From positions 1 through 51,641 of the forward strand of contig MNCI01029657.1 in NCBI GenBank assembly GCA_015680685.1: a stretch of 51,641 nucleotides of DNA. The letters run 5' to 3'. This document shows positions 1 to 9,771 of the stretch, piece by piece; within the stretch, counting starts at the first letter, position 1; each line of letters starts with the position of its first letter. The notes beneath the pieces are model-generated. The model worked only from the letters and a program-made list of their open reading frames with translations. It was not told where the DNA came from and made no database searches. A program made the translations under genes and the position numbers. Origin of the DNA: Gnetum montanum (Eukaryota > Streptophyta > Gnetopsida > Gnetales > Gnetaceae).

Positions 1-150
1 AATCATAATCTGGTTGGTTGCTTGGTCGTGGAAATTTCTACAGTTTCGAGTTGAAATATCTATAGTTGTGAAAGATGACCGGTACCAGTCAACCATTCGT
101 GATTGGTTATTTCATCCATTTTGTTCAATCAAGGGATTGAGTAACGTTAC

Positions 151-332
151 CGTTGGTATTCCACGGGGATGGAGCCCTTTTTCATGAGTAGCTGCGTGGC
201 GTTGCCAGTGCGTGCCATGCGTTTGAAGTTTTGGGGCATCAGCACAAAGTCGGTCTGGTTGTTATCTGTGAAATCCGTGATCATTACTTTAACCCAGCTT
301 GTACTGCAGTAGTTTTTGTTCCGGCATCGAAG
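151..332 (-). CDS. Expansin-like A (EXLA) internal exon, partial gene or fragment
   Basis: Expansin-like proteins are secreted cell-wall proteins with a barwin-like N-terminal domain and a grass-pollen-like C-terminal domain. The minus strand from 332 down reads L-R-C-R-N-K-N-Y-C-S-T and later NNQTDFVLMPQNF, then V-E-Y-Q-R. These match the barwin-like part of plant EXLA proteins (RCK..LCST, NNQTDFVLSS, VEYKR) as I know the family. The exon is bounded by a tgcag acceptor just above 332 and a gtaacg donor at 150, so it is a plausible 182-bp internal exon. The following exon would lie beyond the left edge. I could not find the first exon (signal peptide, CDRC motif) in 333-660. The fragment has no internal stop. 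It may be the edge of a real gene whose upstream intron is long, or a stranded fragment. Confidence 0.68.
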
Positions 333-660
333 CTGCATTATTTCGAAACAGGGGAATGTCAGATTCAATGCAATCCAAAAGCTTCAAACACTGCAGATTC
401 AATTTTTGGATGTTGCAGGAAAAAGGAAAGAATTTCAACCCCCAGCATTCACCGCAACCGTCACTGTCTCTGTAAATCTTTTGACATAGTGGACGCTTAA
501 ATTAGAGAACATTTCCATCATTATGGATGGTTGTAGTAGTTATAAAATGGATTATGGAGAGGAGAGGTCCCAAAAACAGGCTCTGGCTATTAGTATGAAG
601 GGGCACCTTCCTCTCCACTCGTCAATCGTTTCCTTCTTTTCTTTTTCTTTTTTTTTACAG
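333..660. other. No gene seen; flanks of two exons
   Basis: Short open frames exist but none resembles a known protein. The right end (about 626-660) is a strong polypyrimidine tract ending in acag, which serves the exon that follows. I searched the minus strand for an expansin first exon and did not find one. Confidence 0.4.
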
Positions 661-868
661 GTTTCTTGTTGATCTTCAAGGAGGGTCTAAGGCAGGAGCC
701 AGTGGCTCAAAATCATATCCTTGCGGGTCTTCTCGGCGATGTCATAAGCTTGTCACGGTGGTACAGACGTGGGTGGACGATCTTCCTCTCTACGACGGTG
801 CACAAAGGCAGCAAACAATGGCAGGCTTTGAGACTCATGGTGCAGATTATGGTGACTACTATAACTAG
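661..868 (+). CDS. Terminal exon of an unidentified plant gene
   Basis: A long T-rich tract and acag (657-660) precede an open frame that begins with one carried-over base at 661 and runs 69 codons to TAG at 866-868. The frame reads FLVDLQGGSKAGASG, then CHKLVTVVQTWVDDLPLYD and GFETHGADYGDYYN before the stop. The good splice acceptor, the absence of stops and the acidic, tyrosine-rich tail argue for a genuine C-terminal exon. I do not recognise the family. The upstream exons must lie to the left, possibly beyond a long intron; none is evident in 1-600. A different frame over the same bases starts with ATG at 666, but it has no splice logic and I consider it a shadow. Confidence 0.5.
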
Positions 869-1766
869 GTAGTGACTCATGGTCTTATAACAAAAGCAAA
901 AGTTCTTGAATTTTTCCTTGGGTGACTCCAAATTAACTCTAATATTATTTAAATTATTTAAGAAAGGATTGTTTATCCTTAAGAACAAGTTTAAAGTTAT
1001 CTAAAGTTCCTTCGTTCACATTGTTTTAATGCTTCTTGGTGCTTCTGGTGCTTCAATAGTGATACAAAGAAATAATAGATAGAGAGAATGTTACTACAAT
1101 TATTTGATTGTCAATCCCAAACATCATTATAGCATAAAAAAATTATCAATCATCAAGCTTCAATAACTTAATCAAAGCTTTCATCATCTTTGTCATCAGG
1201 TTACAAAAGAGAAGAAGGGTGATGAAACACCTTTTTAATAAGGGCAACGATATCATATCTACAATATCATAAATGTAATATCACAGCCTAATGTGCAATG
1301 TCATAGACATGATGTAGTTGGTTATGGTCATGCTTATAAATACAAGCTCACCATCATATCAAAACAAGCTTTAAGTGAACACTTAGTGAACTTCTTGGAG
1401 CTTCTTTTCTTCAAGTTAGAGTTAGTTGTGAATGCCCTCAATGCGGTGAATAACAGTTATATAACATCTTTATTCAATTGAATTATTCATGGACATAATT
1501 CATGCAAGGAAGTAAAGATCAAGTTTCTTCTTCATCATTATAGCATCACATATACTAGATTCACTTTGCTATGTTGTTTACTTTTACTACATCATTTACA
1601 TTTCCCAAATCATTTGATATTCCAGTGTTTATTAGTAAGGTAGCATGAGTATAACAAGTTTCGAGTGTAAAGTCTAATTGTTTGGTAACCCAATAATGAC
1701 TTTACTTGAATTTCTCAGTAGTAAAGTTACTTGATAATCCCAGTAACAATTACATCAATCCATGAT
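869..1766. other. AT-rich non-coding stretch
   Basis: No coding signal, RNA gene or clear transposon end was seen. Between about 1245 and 1315 the motif aatatcata/gatatcata recurs several times, a loose low-complexity patch. Confidence 0.4.
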
Positions 1767-1882
1767 ATGTATGATGATGAGAAGCAAGTATACCCTACAC
1801 CCAACCATATGAATCATTAGTGTTCACTAAACGATTTGGTTGAATTCCACTGACTTTAGCACTCCAAGTACACTAGTTCCAG

Positions 1883-2705
1883 TGATGAGCAGCAATATAG
1901 CGTACGTGATATTGCATCCGCGATATCGTGTTCGCCCCTACGATATCGCGTACGCGATATTGCAGCCCGCCAAAACATCTATAAATAAGAGGCGGCTTTC
2001 CCTGTTTTAGCCATCTAGATCTAGCCCTTAGACAAACTATAGCAGTTTTACCATTCCAGAGTTAGAATAATTTCCATGTGCCCGCAGTAGGAGTCTTAAA
2101 GTGAACAAATCTTTATTTGAGCAAATTGTACCTGAGCACATATTTGTGTATGGAAATAAAGACAAACTTTCTGATAAACCTTACAACATGTGGACTAAGC
2201 TAAATAGGATTTAATTATTGTTAAATTTTTAAATGCTTTCCTAGATAATTAATCTCTCTCAACCCTTGACTCTCCTAGTTAAGCGCATTCAGTACGACTG
2301 CTTCGAGCACGTGTGTAACGCTTGGTAACCTAGTAACAAGTAGCATTTGGTAATCCCAACAGCGTTGCACTGGTTCAGGGTGTGTGCGGCAAGTGGGAAC
2401 AGATACTGGTGCTAGGACAATTAGAACTTAGTTAGTGAATAGTTAATGAAAGTTAGTCACTTAGTCTCTTCACCTTTCCCTATTAACATAGACATCAAAA
2501 ATACAAAAGATATAAAAATCATATACCTAGAGCTTACTTAACCATGCAACCATGAAAATACAAGTAAGTTTGGAAAGACAACGATTGATTAACCTTAAGT
2601 GTTCCATTAAGACGCGTAAGAACTTAGTCCTTGAAGTTCGACCAGATCATGTGTGAGACACTCATATTTGTATGGTTGAGTGTAGGGGTACCTCACCACT
2701 CATCA
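1883..2705 (+). mobile_element. Solo LTR, GATATC-array subfamily
   Basis: An 823-bp LTR starts TGATGAGC and ends CACTCATCA. It is flanked by the perfect 5-bp target duplication TCCAG (1878-1882 and 2706-2710), with no internal region attached, so it is a solo LTR left by recombination between the two LTRs of one element. It is the same length as the LTR at 8949-9771 and clearly of the same subfamily. It holds a promoter array (1894-1961), TATAAATA at 1980, and an aataaag polyadenylation-type signal near 2155. It sits inside the older minus-strand LTR stump J. Confidence 0.85.
1894..1987 (+). promoter_or_regulatory. Phased GATATC-box promoter array with TATA box
   Basis: Five six-base boxes (AATATA, GATATT, GATATC, GATATC, GATATT) start at 1894, 1908, 1922, 1942 and 1956, a spacing of 14, 14, 20 and 14. 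TATAAATA starts 24 bp after the last box, at 1980. Linkers such as gcgtacgt are CpG-rich in an otherwise CpG-poor region. The same spacing recurs in the other LTRs of the window. Confidence 0.75.
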
Positions 2706-2772
2706 TCCAGGAACTAAATGTAACAATCATCATCGTTGTCTTCACAGTTCCACTTGAAAACGAGGAGGAAAA

Positions 2773-3700
2773 TTAGATAGTCCCAAGCAGTGGAGGCTCT
2801 TGAGGTTCTGAACGATCTTCTCCTATTTCAGGTGCATGTGGTTGTTGAGGTGATGGATGTGGTTGTTCTACTATGGTTGCAACTTTTGGTGGAAGATGAA
2901 AGGCATCCAACAATGTCTTCATTTTATCCTCCTTACTCCAAGGATCATTCATGATCCATGCTACTTCATCAATGTGGATGGAAATGGGAATATCCCATGG
3001 ATAAGGCATTGTGGGGAATAGCTCCTTCATGTAGATAAGCTAGGTAGTGAACTATTTATGTTCGATGTCGAACACCCTAAGAACACATTGCAGCTCTTGG
3101 TAGTCATTCATCCTCTTGGCGAGCTTCTTAGAAATTGATCTTTGATTAGTGAACTTTGCCTTGAGAACCTCAAGTTTCATGTTTGCAACCTTAATCTTTT
3201 TCGTGGTCTCTTTGTGGTGTTTGAACTCTACCTCGTACAACAAGTACAAGTTGGCCACTTGCCTTTTCAAATCTGATCATGACCTTTTGGCAGTCAACAT
3301 TGCTACATTTGCATATCAACGGTTGTGGAGCTCCATGTATTCAATCATTTCCTTGATCTATAGCTCCTTCATTCAAATTTCTATGTTGTTGTACTGATTC
3401 AACCCATTAAAGATAGGCTACCACATGTTGCCTCCTTGCTAGAGTTGCTGGAGGACCTCATTGACTTTTTCCTTTACCAGTTAGATATGTTTCTCACTAA
3501 TTGCCTTTTACAAGCCAACTTGGTCCCTGTAATGATTTTTTATCCTTTTGAACATTAGGGCCTCATTTTTCTAGGTGAAGATTTCTATTGTAGAATTTTC
3601 ATGTAAGGCATGTACCTCCTCCATCGAGAGAGTTCTGTTTTTCGCTATCAACCTCCTCAGTTCAATGTTCACCCTAGCAAGCTACTCCTACTATTGATAG
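2773..3700 (-). pseudogene. Gypsy ORF2 C-terminal part (element J), coiled coil and -GTI end
   Basis: The minus strand encodes the tail of the downstream ORF found in the other Gypsy elements here. A Lys/Glu-rich segment (3270-3052, containing KKIKVANMKLEVLKAKF) looks like a coiled coil. A C-terminal part follows (3030-2773: DPWSKEDKMKTLLDAF, then a Pro/His/Gln-rich stretch, ending LLGTI and stop). Elements F and G end in the same way (RTI or LGTI). Other stretches carry stops and frame breaks. The copy is cut at about 3700, where a LINE begins, and at 2766, where an LTR stump is joined directly. The function of this ORF is unknown. Confidence 0.6.
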
Positions 3701-3704
3701 ATCT

Positions 3705-4735
3705 TAATGAAATGCAACAATGGTTATGTAATGGGAAAAATAGTTATGCTATCAAAATTGGATCCCCAGAAGTAAACCATGTTTCATATGCAGATGATGC
3801 TACCTTGAACTCTACTACTATAGAAGATATGAAGAATATATAACAAAGTTTAGAAACTTATTGTCACTCATCTAGCCTTTAAGTGAATGTAGATAAAAAC
3901 AACTAAATGATATGGGGTACAAGAAATACCTGTTATGAATTCCATTTTGGAGATACCAATGTGAAACTAACAGACTCTTTTAAATATTTAGGTCTCATTT
4001 GTATTAACAATTACATGTGGAGAAAGTTCATTAAATTAAAAATAGTAGGAGATTTCAAGGCTCTATGCTTTTAAGAATAAGTATAAGGATTTAGGACTCT
4101 GGGTTTGGAAGGTTAGAAAATAAATTTTTCATACTATTATCTATCCTACTATTTTATATGGATGTGTTGCTTTGTGATGTGGAATCAATGCTAAAGTTTG
4201 GAAAGATATTGAAAGAGTGTAAACATCTTACTTGATGTTATTATGTGAGTTTGATTTATTACCTTTAGAAGTAGAAGCCTTGTGCCAATTCAATACATAC
4301 ACTCATAACTTACATATCTTAAGGTAGGATAAATTCTCTAAAGTAGTTCTTTAGGATTTGCAAGTCTATGTATGGTATTTTCATGGGATTCAATGATTGA
4401 GAAAATGAAATATCTCTTAGGAGGATGTGCAACAAAATCCTAAGAGTATTTATCAACTAGTCAAAAAGAAGGTTTTAACATAGATGTGGTCTAATGTGAA
4501 AGGCACGGGACACTTTTATTTACATTACATTACATCTAATAAACTATACGTAGAAGCTTACTATCTCTCAACTACTATTCTAAAGTATTAGAATGCTATT
4601 AGTAAGCTTTGCCTAAGTTCTTATCATCTTAGAATTGAAAATGGAAGATGGATTGAACTACCCTATGAAGAGCACATTTAGTGGTCATGTAGGCTAGGAG
4701 CCCTTGAAGATGAGTTGTGTTTCTTGATTGAAGAC
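3705..4735 (+). pseudogene. LINE (non-LTR retrotransposon) ORF2, C-terminal part
   Basis: The frame reads HVSYADDATL (YADD at 3787-3798), the catalytic box of reverse transcriptase, then FKYLGLICINN, a motif that follows the catalytic core in plant LINEs. Far downstream comes LRIENGRWIELP with C-R-L-G-A-L-E-D-E-L-C-F-L, which matches the Cys-containing C-terminal end of plant L1-type ORF2. Many stops and frameshifts make it dead. It has no poly(A) tail: at about 4735 it passes straight into Gypsy gag. At 3700 it joins an ORF2 tail. Both ends look like rearrangement breakpoints rather than insertion ends. Confidence 0.7.
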
Positions 4736-6980
4736 GTCATCAATGACCACATGACGGGCATTGCCCAGATAATTGAGGAAAACAGATGGTGCCTAACGGT
4801 AGGCCCAGGGCAGCCGGTTCCAAGATCGCAAAGTCGAAGAGAATCGAAACTCCAGCCACAATTCTCCCAAAACTTAGTAGGAGGGGGGAGGGAAACACCC
4901 GGGCGAGGCCTAGTTCCAGAGTGTCCAACTTGCGTAAGCAGATCCAAGGATGGAAGTAGGGTAATCATGAACCCTTGGATGTTTCCATGGGCTGATATTA
5001 CGCATTGCTACAACGTTGCCCGGGCCATGGTTAAGCACAACGGGATCAACTCTGCCATCTTGTAGATGGGCTAAGACATGAAACTAGGAGAACCCTTGGG
5101 ACATATGCCCAAGGAAGATTATCTTAACTTAGATCCCATGAAATTCATCGATTTTTGGAGCAAGTAGCTAAAGAAGAAGGGGAGCTACAGAAAAGAGAAA
5201 GCGCGGAAGAGTACAACCGCGATCCTTCCCTCCAAAAGAGGGGAGTGAGATTCTTCGATGAGGAGGATGAGTCACCACTCGAAGAGTTGATGAATAGAAA
5301 AACCTTGCTGCTTCAGAAGCTAACAATAGAAGTGTCAGCTAAGGTTGATGAAATATGGAACTCCTTAGATAGTAAAATTGAAACTGTCCTAAAAATCATA
5401 GAGGAGTCTAAGGAGGAACGAAATAGTGACCATGATAAGAAAAAGTGGAGAGATTCAGGCCATGCACGTGACAAGGGTAAGGGAAAAATGACTATCGTAG
5501 ATGAGGTTGTGGACTCTGATATGGACAATGATGGTGGATGTGAGATCTGCTAATATGACCATCCTAAGGAATGTTGCCCAATAATCTCACATCTACAAGA
5601 GTGTGGGGTGTATGCACTCAACCCAATACTTAATAGACGGCAAGCACCCCATCAATTACCTTATCCCTAAGGTAACCCGAGGTAGTTCTACTAACCGTTA
5701 ACATATTATCCAAGTGGAACTCTGCCACAACCTATTGGGCAACATCAACAGTGGCAACACCCACAATCATGGGAGATGCCACTGCCTAGACAACAATACC
5801 CTTACCAGCAACTAGACCCATATGGCTACTACATGCAGCAACTGGTTTCTCCAAGTGACTCTATTGGTCACACAACCCCACAATGTCACTACCAAGTTTG
5901 GGAGTATTTTAGGACTCCTTCTCCTCCGGGAGACACACCACATGTGTACCATCCTCCAAATCCATTCGCCACTCATGCGTCGATAGTTCCACTACCACCC
6001 ACTCCAAAAATGCAAGGGGAACTCCCCACTTAACCGTAGCAACGTAATGCTACGAGAGCTGTAAATCTTCAACCTACTATTGGTTCTGAAAACCACACAA
6101 AGAGAAGACCTTTCTTTAGAACAAAAGGCCCAAACAAGCTCTCACAACCACAAGCAGTTGAATCTGTGTACGCTCCTCCAACAAATAAGGCTTCAGAGCT
6201 CCATTCAAACCAACAATAGAGCTCAACGCATATAGTTATGTTAACACATACCGTTACTGACTGGATCAAGGTAGGCCACCTTCCCAGAAAACTCTCTAAT
6301 CCTGGAAGCCCCCTAATTTATCTCCAAGTCACTGGGAATGAACCTCATAAGGCTCTTCTTGACTTAGGTTTCGAAGTCAACTTAATCTCATGAGAAATAT
6401 ATAAAGCATTGAACCTGCCTCCACTCAATAAGAGAAATATTCAACTAGAGCTGGCTGACTAGTCCATCACCATTCCCTTGGGATTGGTGGAGGACATCAT
6501 TACCACTGTGTATGGTTAGTAATACCCAGCTAATTTCTTGGTGATAGAAATCAATAGTAACAAAGGGGACTTCCCAATTATAATGGGGAGGGCATGGCTC
6601 AGCACCATCAACATGTACCTAGGAATCCACGATCTTTCCTTAGAAATATCTAAGGAAAAAATTTATGGAAAGATCGAGAAGAAAAAAGGTCCATGCATCA
6701 CATATAGTGACTCAGAGGGTGATGACATGGAGGAATGCTTAGCATCTCCTGCATGCAACTGGTATGCCCAAGAAACTCAGATACAAAGGTGCCTATATGT
6801 AGAAACCACAAAACAAGAGAACACCCAGTGGTTGACAGCTGATCAAGAGAGCAGCCCACCAACATGCATGGAACAAATTGGAAGAACAACTCATGCCCAC
6901 AACGAAGGCATAGATACATTGGAATATGAGCGTTGCCAACTTCCACCCCTTAATCTAAAAACATCAATTGGAAGAAGTTA
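4736..6980 (+). pseudogene. Gypsy gag C-terminal part and aspartic protease, broken
   Basis: Order: gag linker (RSKDGSR, NPWMFPWAD), a charged Glu/Lys region (5155-5530), a zinc-knuckle remnant (C-E-I-C at 5540-5551, then Y-D-H-P-K-E-C), a Pro/Gln/Tyr-rich segment (5700-6030), then protease. The protease has ALLDLGFEVNLIS with the D-L-G active-site triplet and, downstream, IPLGLVEDI and FPIIMGRAWLST, as in plant Gypsy protease. Several in-frame stops fall where the other copies have Gln. The frame ends at 6981 without RT, RNase H or integrase. The stretch after it matches the sequence that follows integrase in element F, so pol has been deleted. The 3' LTR is at 8949-9771; the 5' end is lost. 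Confidence 0.72.
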
Positions 6981-8948
6981 GACACTTCTTAAAAATTCAA
7001 ATAGGCGCTCATTATTTCAGATCTCTCCCTTTCAATTTAGTCATGGGGGAGATGGCCACCTATGCTAATCATTTGAGGCCCTTAGTTATTTTTAGTTTTT
7101 GTCACATTTTTGTTTTACAAATTTCTTTAACTTTTCTTGTTTTTATTTTACAATATCATTATACTTTTTCATTTCTGTGTGTGTGTGTGTGTGTGTTTTA
7201 TCTATTTTGTTAAGTTTGTCACCCAATAAGCGCTCTAATGATGGTATGAACTATTTTCTATTGATTGGTAATGTTTGGTTTTTACCTTTAAGTTACAATG
7301 TTGATATTAAAGTATGGTTCTTTTGATATGACATGCAATGAGTCCACTTCATCCATACATCCACAAATTCCTATGGTCTCCCTTGGCTTGGAACTATATA
7401 GTCCCTTTCTTCAATAATAAGAACTATCAATGAATCGGTGACTGGGTCTTTCTCAAACTGAGGAAGGACTCAAGGATTGAAAAGGGTGTGACTTCAAGGG
7501 AACTTGATGCATTTGTGTTGGTCATTCTCTTGGGTGCTTGGATGTTTTCTTCTTGAGTTTTCTTACGGCTTCAACGTTACCCAATTATCAAGAAGCTGAG
7601 CTAATAAAAATAACAAAGTCTTTGCATGGTGTGGTTCTCACACATAAATACATAAAACACACAAAAAAAACAATGAGAATTCAAAGCACACCCCTTAGAC
7701 GAAATAATCATTTGGGCTACAAGCACTAGTTATGGAACTAAAAATAAAACATGTTTCCTCTAACTAAGGCCCTTCTCTCTTCTTATGCTCTCCTCCTTCA
7801 TTTTGTCGGAATAGTGGTGACTCTTTGGGAAGGCATCCTTGTTACTTCAAGTGGATGGATTGGCCGAGTGCATTAATGCGAAGTCACTAAAAGTGGTTTG
7901 TTTGAGGCCGAACTTGGAATGGGATCTCCTAAGTCACGTTAATCATTAAATACACAAGGGGCTGTACACCGCCTTGTTCTTAGGATTCCATTCCATTCTC
8001 TTCTCTCCATCCTTCTCTCCATTATTCACCTCATTGCTAGTTGTATCATTAGTGTATATTTTGGTTGACGCATTATTTTCTTTTTGGTAAATTCTTGTGG
8101 TTAAGACTTTAACTCTTGTTCCAAATGACATTCCTAGAGCCTATGGACTCTTTGAATGTGGGTTTATTAGGGCATTAAAGGCATGAGCCTACTTTGGGGA
8201 GGACCCACTGGCATTCCCATTTGGTACACTAGTTAAATTCCTTCCCTTAACATTTTTGCAATCCACTCTATTTTGTTCATTTTCATCTTGACATCCATTT
8301 CATCAATGTTATAGTTGTCTCTTTTTCTCCATCTTTCTTGTTCTTTATTCTTTCTCCATTCAATAGCTACTAGTGGTTCGCTCTTAGTCATGGGGGTCTA
8401 GACCCAATTTTTTTGATTTTCTTCTAACCCCTACACCTTCAGTAGTCACCATTAGTATATCTCCAGATCCACATCAACCATGTCACAACTCAGCCAATGG
8501 ACCTTACACTGAAGCAAGGTATTAATTACATTATGATTCATTTACCCTTGCTAATGTAACACTATGTTGTGTGTGCAAATGACAATTATGCAACAACAAA
8601 TTGTATCTAGAGGAAACACTTGGAATGGATCGGTGCTGAAGCAACTATGCAAGGGCAAGATCAATGACGCACTTATGGATAGACAACGAAAGGCGCAATC
8701 TTGGCGTTGGCAGTAGCAGACTTCTTCTCTCTTCTCTCCTCTCTCTTAGCTGCCAAATACGGCCTGATGTCAAATGTATAAGGTGTTCACTCTTGTTGTC
8801 GTGAACACCAACTTTGTCATGTTCTGTAATTATGATCCGTTCACATGTCGTCCCATTCACCATTAGTTCCATTCAAGTTAATAATCCCATACCCTCCCAA
8901 TATTTTGTAAGGAACTCGTGGATGAGCTTTTATTTAGTCATGGTGGTA
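6981..8948 (+). other. Gypsy 3' internal non-coding region with polypurine-type tract
   Basis: No coding potential. The part around 7030-7075 matches the sequence after integrase in F (minus, near 20690). About 7615-7780 matches F 19880-20075 (minus): shared aagtctttgcatggtg and gggctacaagcact. About 8160-8215 matches CD near 31545-31575 (cctactttggggaggaccca). A (TG)n run lies at about 7180-7196. The motif tcttagtcatgggggt occurs near 8385, and the 3' polypurine-like tract catggtggta directly abuts the LTR at 8949. ORF2 and its internal promoter are absent here. Confidence 0.55.
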
Positions 8949-9771
8949 TGATGGGACGCGATATCGCGTACGTGATGTATCGTACATGATATCGCATGTT
9001 TCTTGTGATATCGTGTATGCGATATCGCAGCGCGCTGCCAAATCTATAAATAAGAGGTGGCTCTCCCTTGTTTCTTAGTTTAGGCCTAGACCCTTAGTGA
9101 ATCTCTTGTAGTTTTACCTCTCCAGGGATAGAATAATTTCCATGTGCCTGCAGTAGGAGCTCCAAAGTGAACGGATCTTTATTCGAGCAAATATTGTACT
9201 TGAGCACAAGTTTGTATACAGAAATAAAGATGAACTTTTGGATAAACCTTGGAGTGCATGGATTAAGCTAAATAGGACTTTAATTATTGTTATTTATTGT
9301 TAATGTTTAAATGCTTTATTAGTTAATTAAACCTCTCTCAACCCTTCTCTCCTAGTTAAGTGCATTCAGTACGACCGTTTTGAGCACGTGTGTTATGCTT
9401 GGTAATCCCAGCAACAAATAATGTTTGGTAATCCCAAAAGTTGCATTAGTTCAGGGTGTGAATGATAAGTGGGAATGGATACTGATGCTAGGTTAATTAA
9501 GGCTTAGTTAGTTAAAGTTAGCTAATTAGTCTCTTCACCCTTTACCTCATTAGCATAGGATATAAAACATAAAAGATATAAAAATCACATACCTCAGACT
9601 TACTTAACCATACAACTGTGACAAATACAAGTAAGTCTGGGAAGACAAGGAACGATTAACCTTAAGTGTTTCATAAGGCGTGTAGGCACTTAGTCTACGG
9701 AGTTCGACTAGATTGCACGTGTAACGCTAATATTCGTATGGTTGAGTGTAGGGGTACCTTGCCACTCATCA
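8949..9771 (+). mobile_element. 3' LTR of the truncated Gypsy element
   Basis: An 823-bp LTR starts TGATGGGACG directly after a polypurine-like tract and ends CACTCATCA. It resembles the solo LTR at 1883-2705 throughout, including TATAAATA at 9045 and the shared end gttgagtgtaggggtacc. The two are not a pair from one insertion: the solo LTR has its own target duplication, and the base after 9771 (gccta) does not match it. Confidence 0.8.
8960..9052 (+). promoter_or_regulatory. Phased GATATC-box promoter array with TATA box
   Basis: Boxes start at 8960, 8974 (GATGTA, diverged), 8988, 9007 and 9021, a spacing of 14, 14, 19, 14. TATAAATA starts 24 bp after the last box, at 9045. The 19 in place of 20 looks like a 1-bp deletion in the wide spacer. 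Confidence 0.72.

Larger units (their letters stand above)
1767..2766 (-). mobile_element. Gypsy LTR stump (J), minus, split by a solo LTR
   Basis: From about 1767 the plus strand gives the reversed LTR end shared by all Gypsy LTRs here (tgatgatgag, then ctacacccaaccatatgaatca). Matching sequence resumes at 2711 after the solo LTR and continues to about 2766 (gttccacttgaaaac), where it passes abruptly into the tail of a minus-strand ORF2. Only the end of the LTR survives. The rest, including its promoter, was lost at the junction near 2766. Compare the intact minus LTR at 14771-15661. Confidence 0.6.

Noticed and set aside
231-500. 89-codon plus-strand open frame
   Set aside because: It overlaps the expansin-like exon on the other strand, has no recognisable motif and no splice logic.
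4678-5065. Open frames on both strands across the LINE/gag junction
   Set aside because: They cross a breakpoint between two elements. Only the plus-strand LINE tail (to about 4735) and gag part (from there) have family motifs.
7099-7326. Hydrophobic Cys/Val-repeat peptide
   Set aside because: It is a translation of a (TG)n microsatellite and T-rich non-coding DNA.
1883-9771. LTRs at 1883-2705 and 8949-9771 as a pair enclosing one 7.9-kb element
   Set aside because: The first LTR has its own perfect 5-bp duplication on both sides (TCCAG) and no primer-binding site after it, so it is a solo LTR. The interior is a mosaic of minus- and plus-strand pieces.
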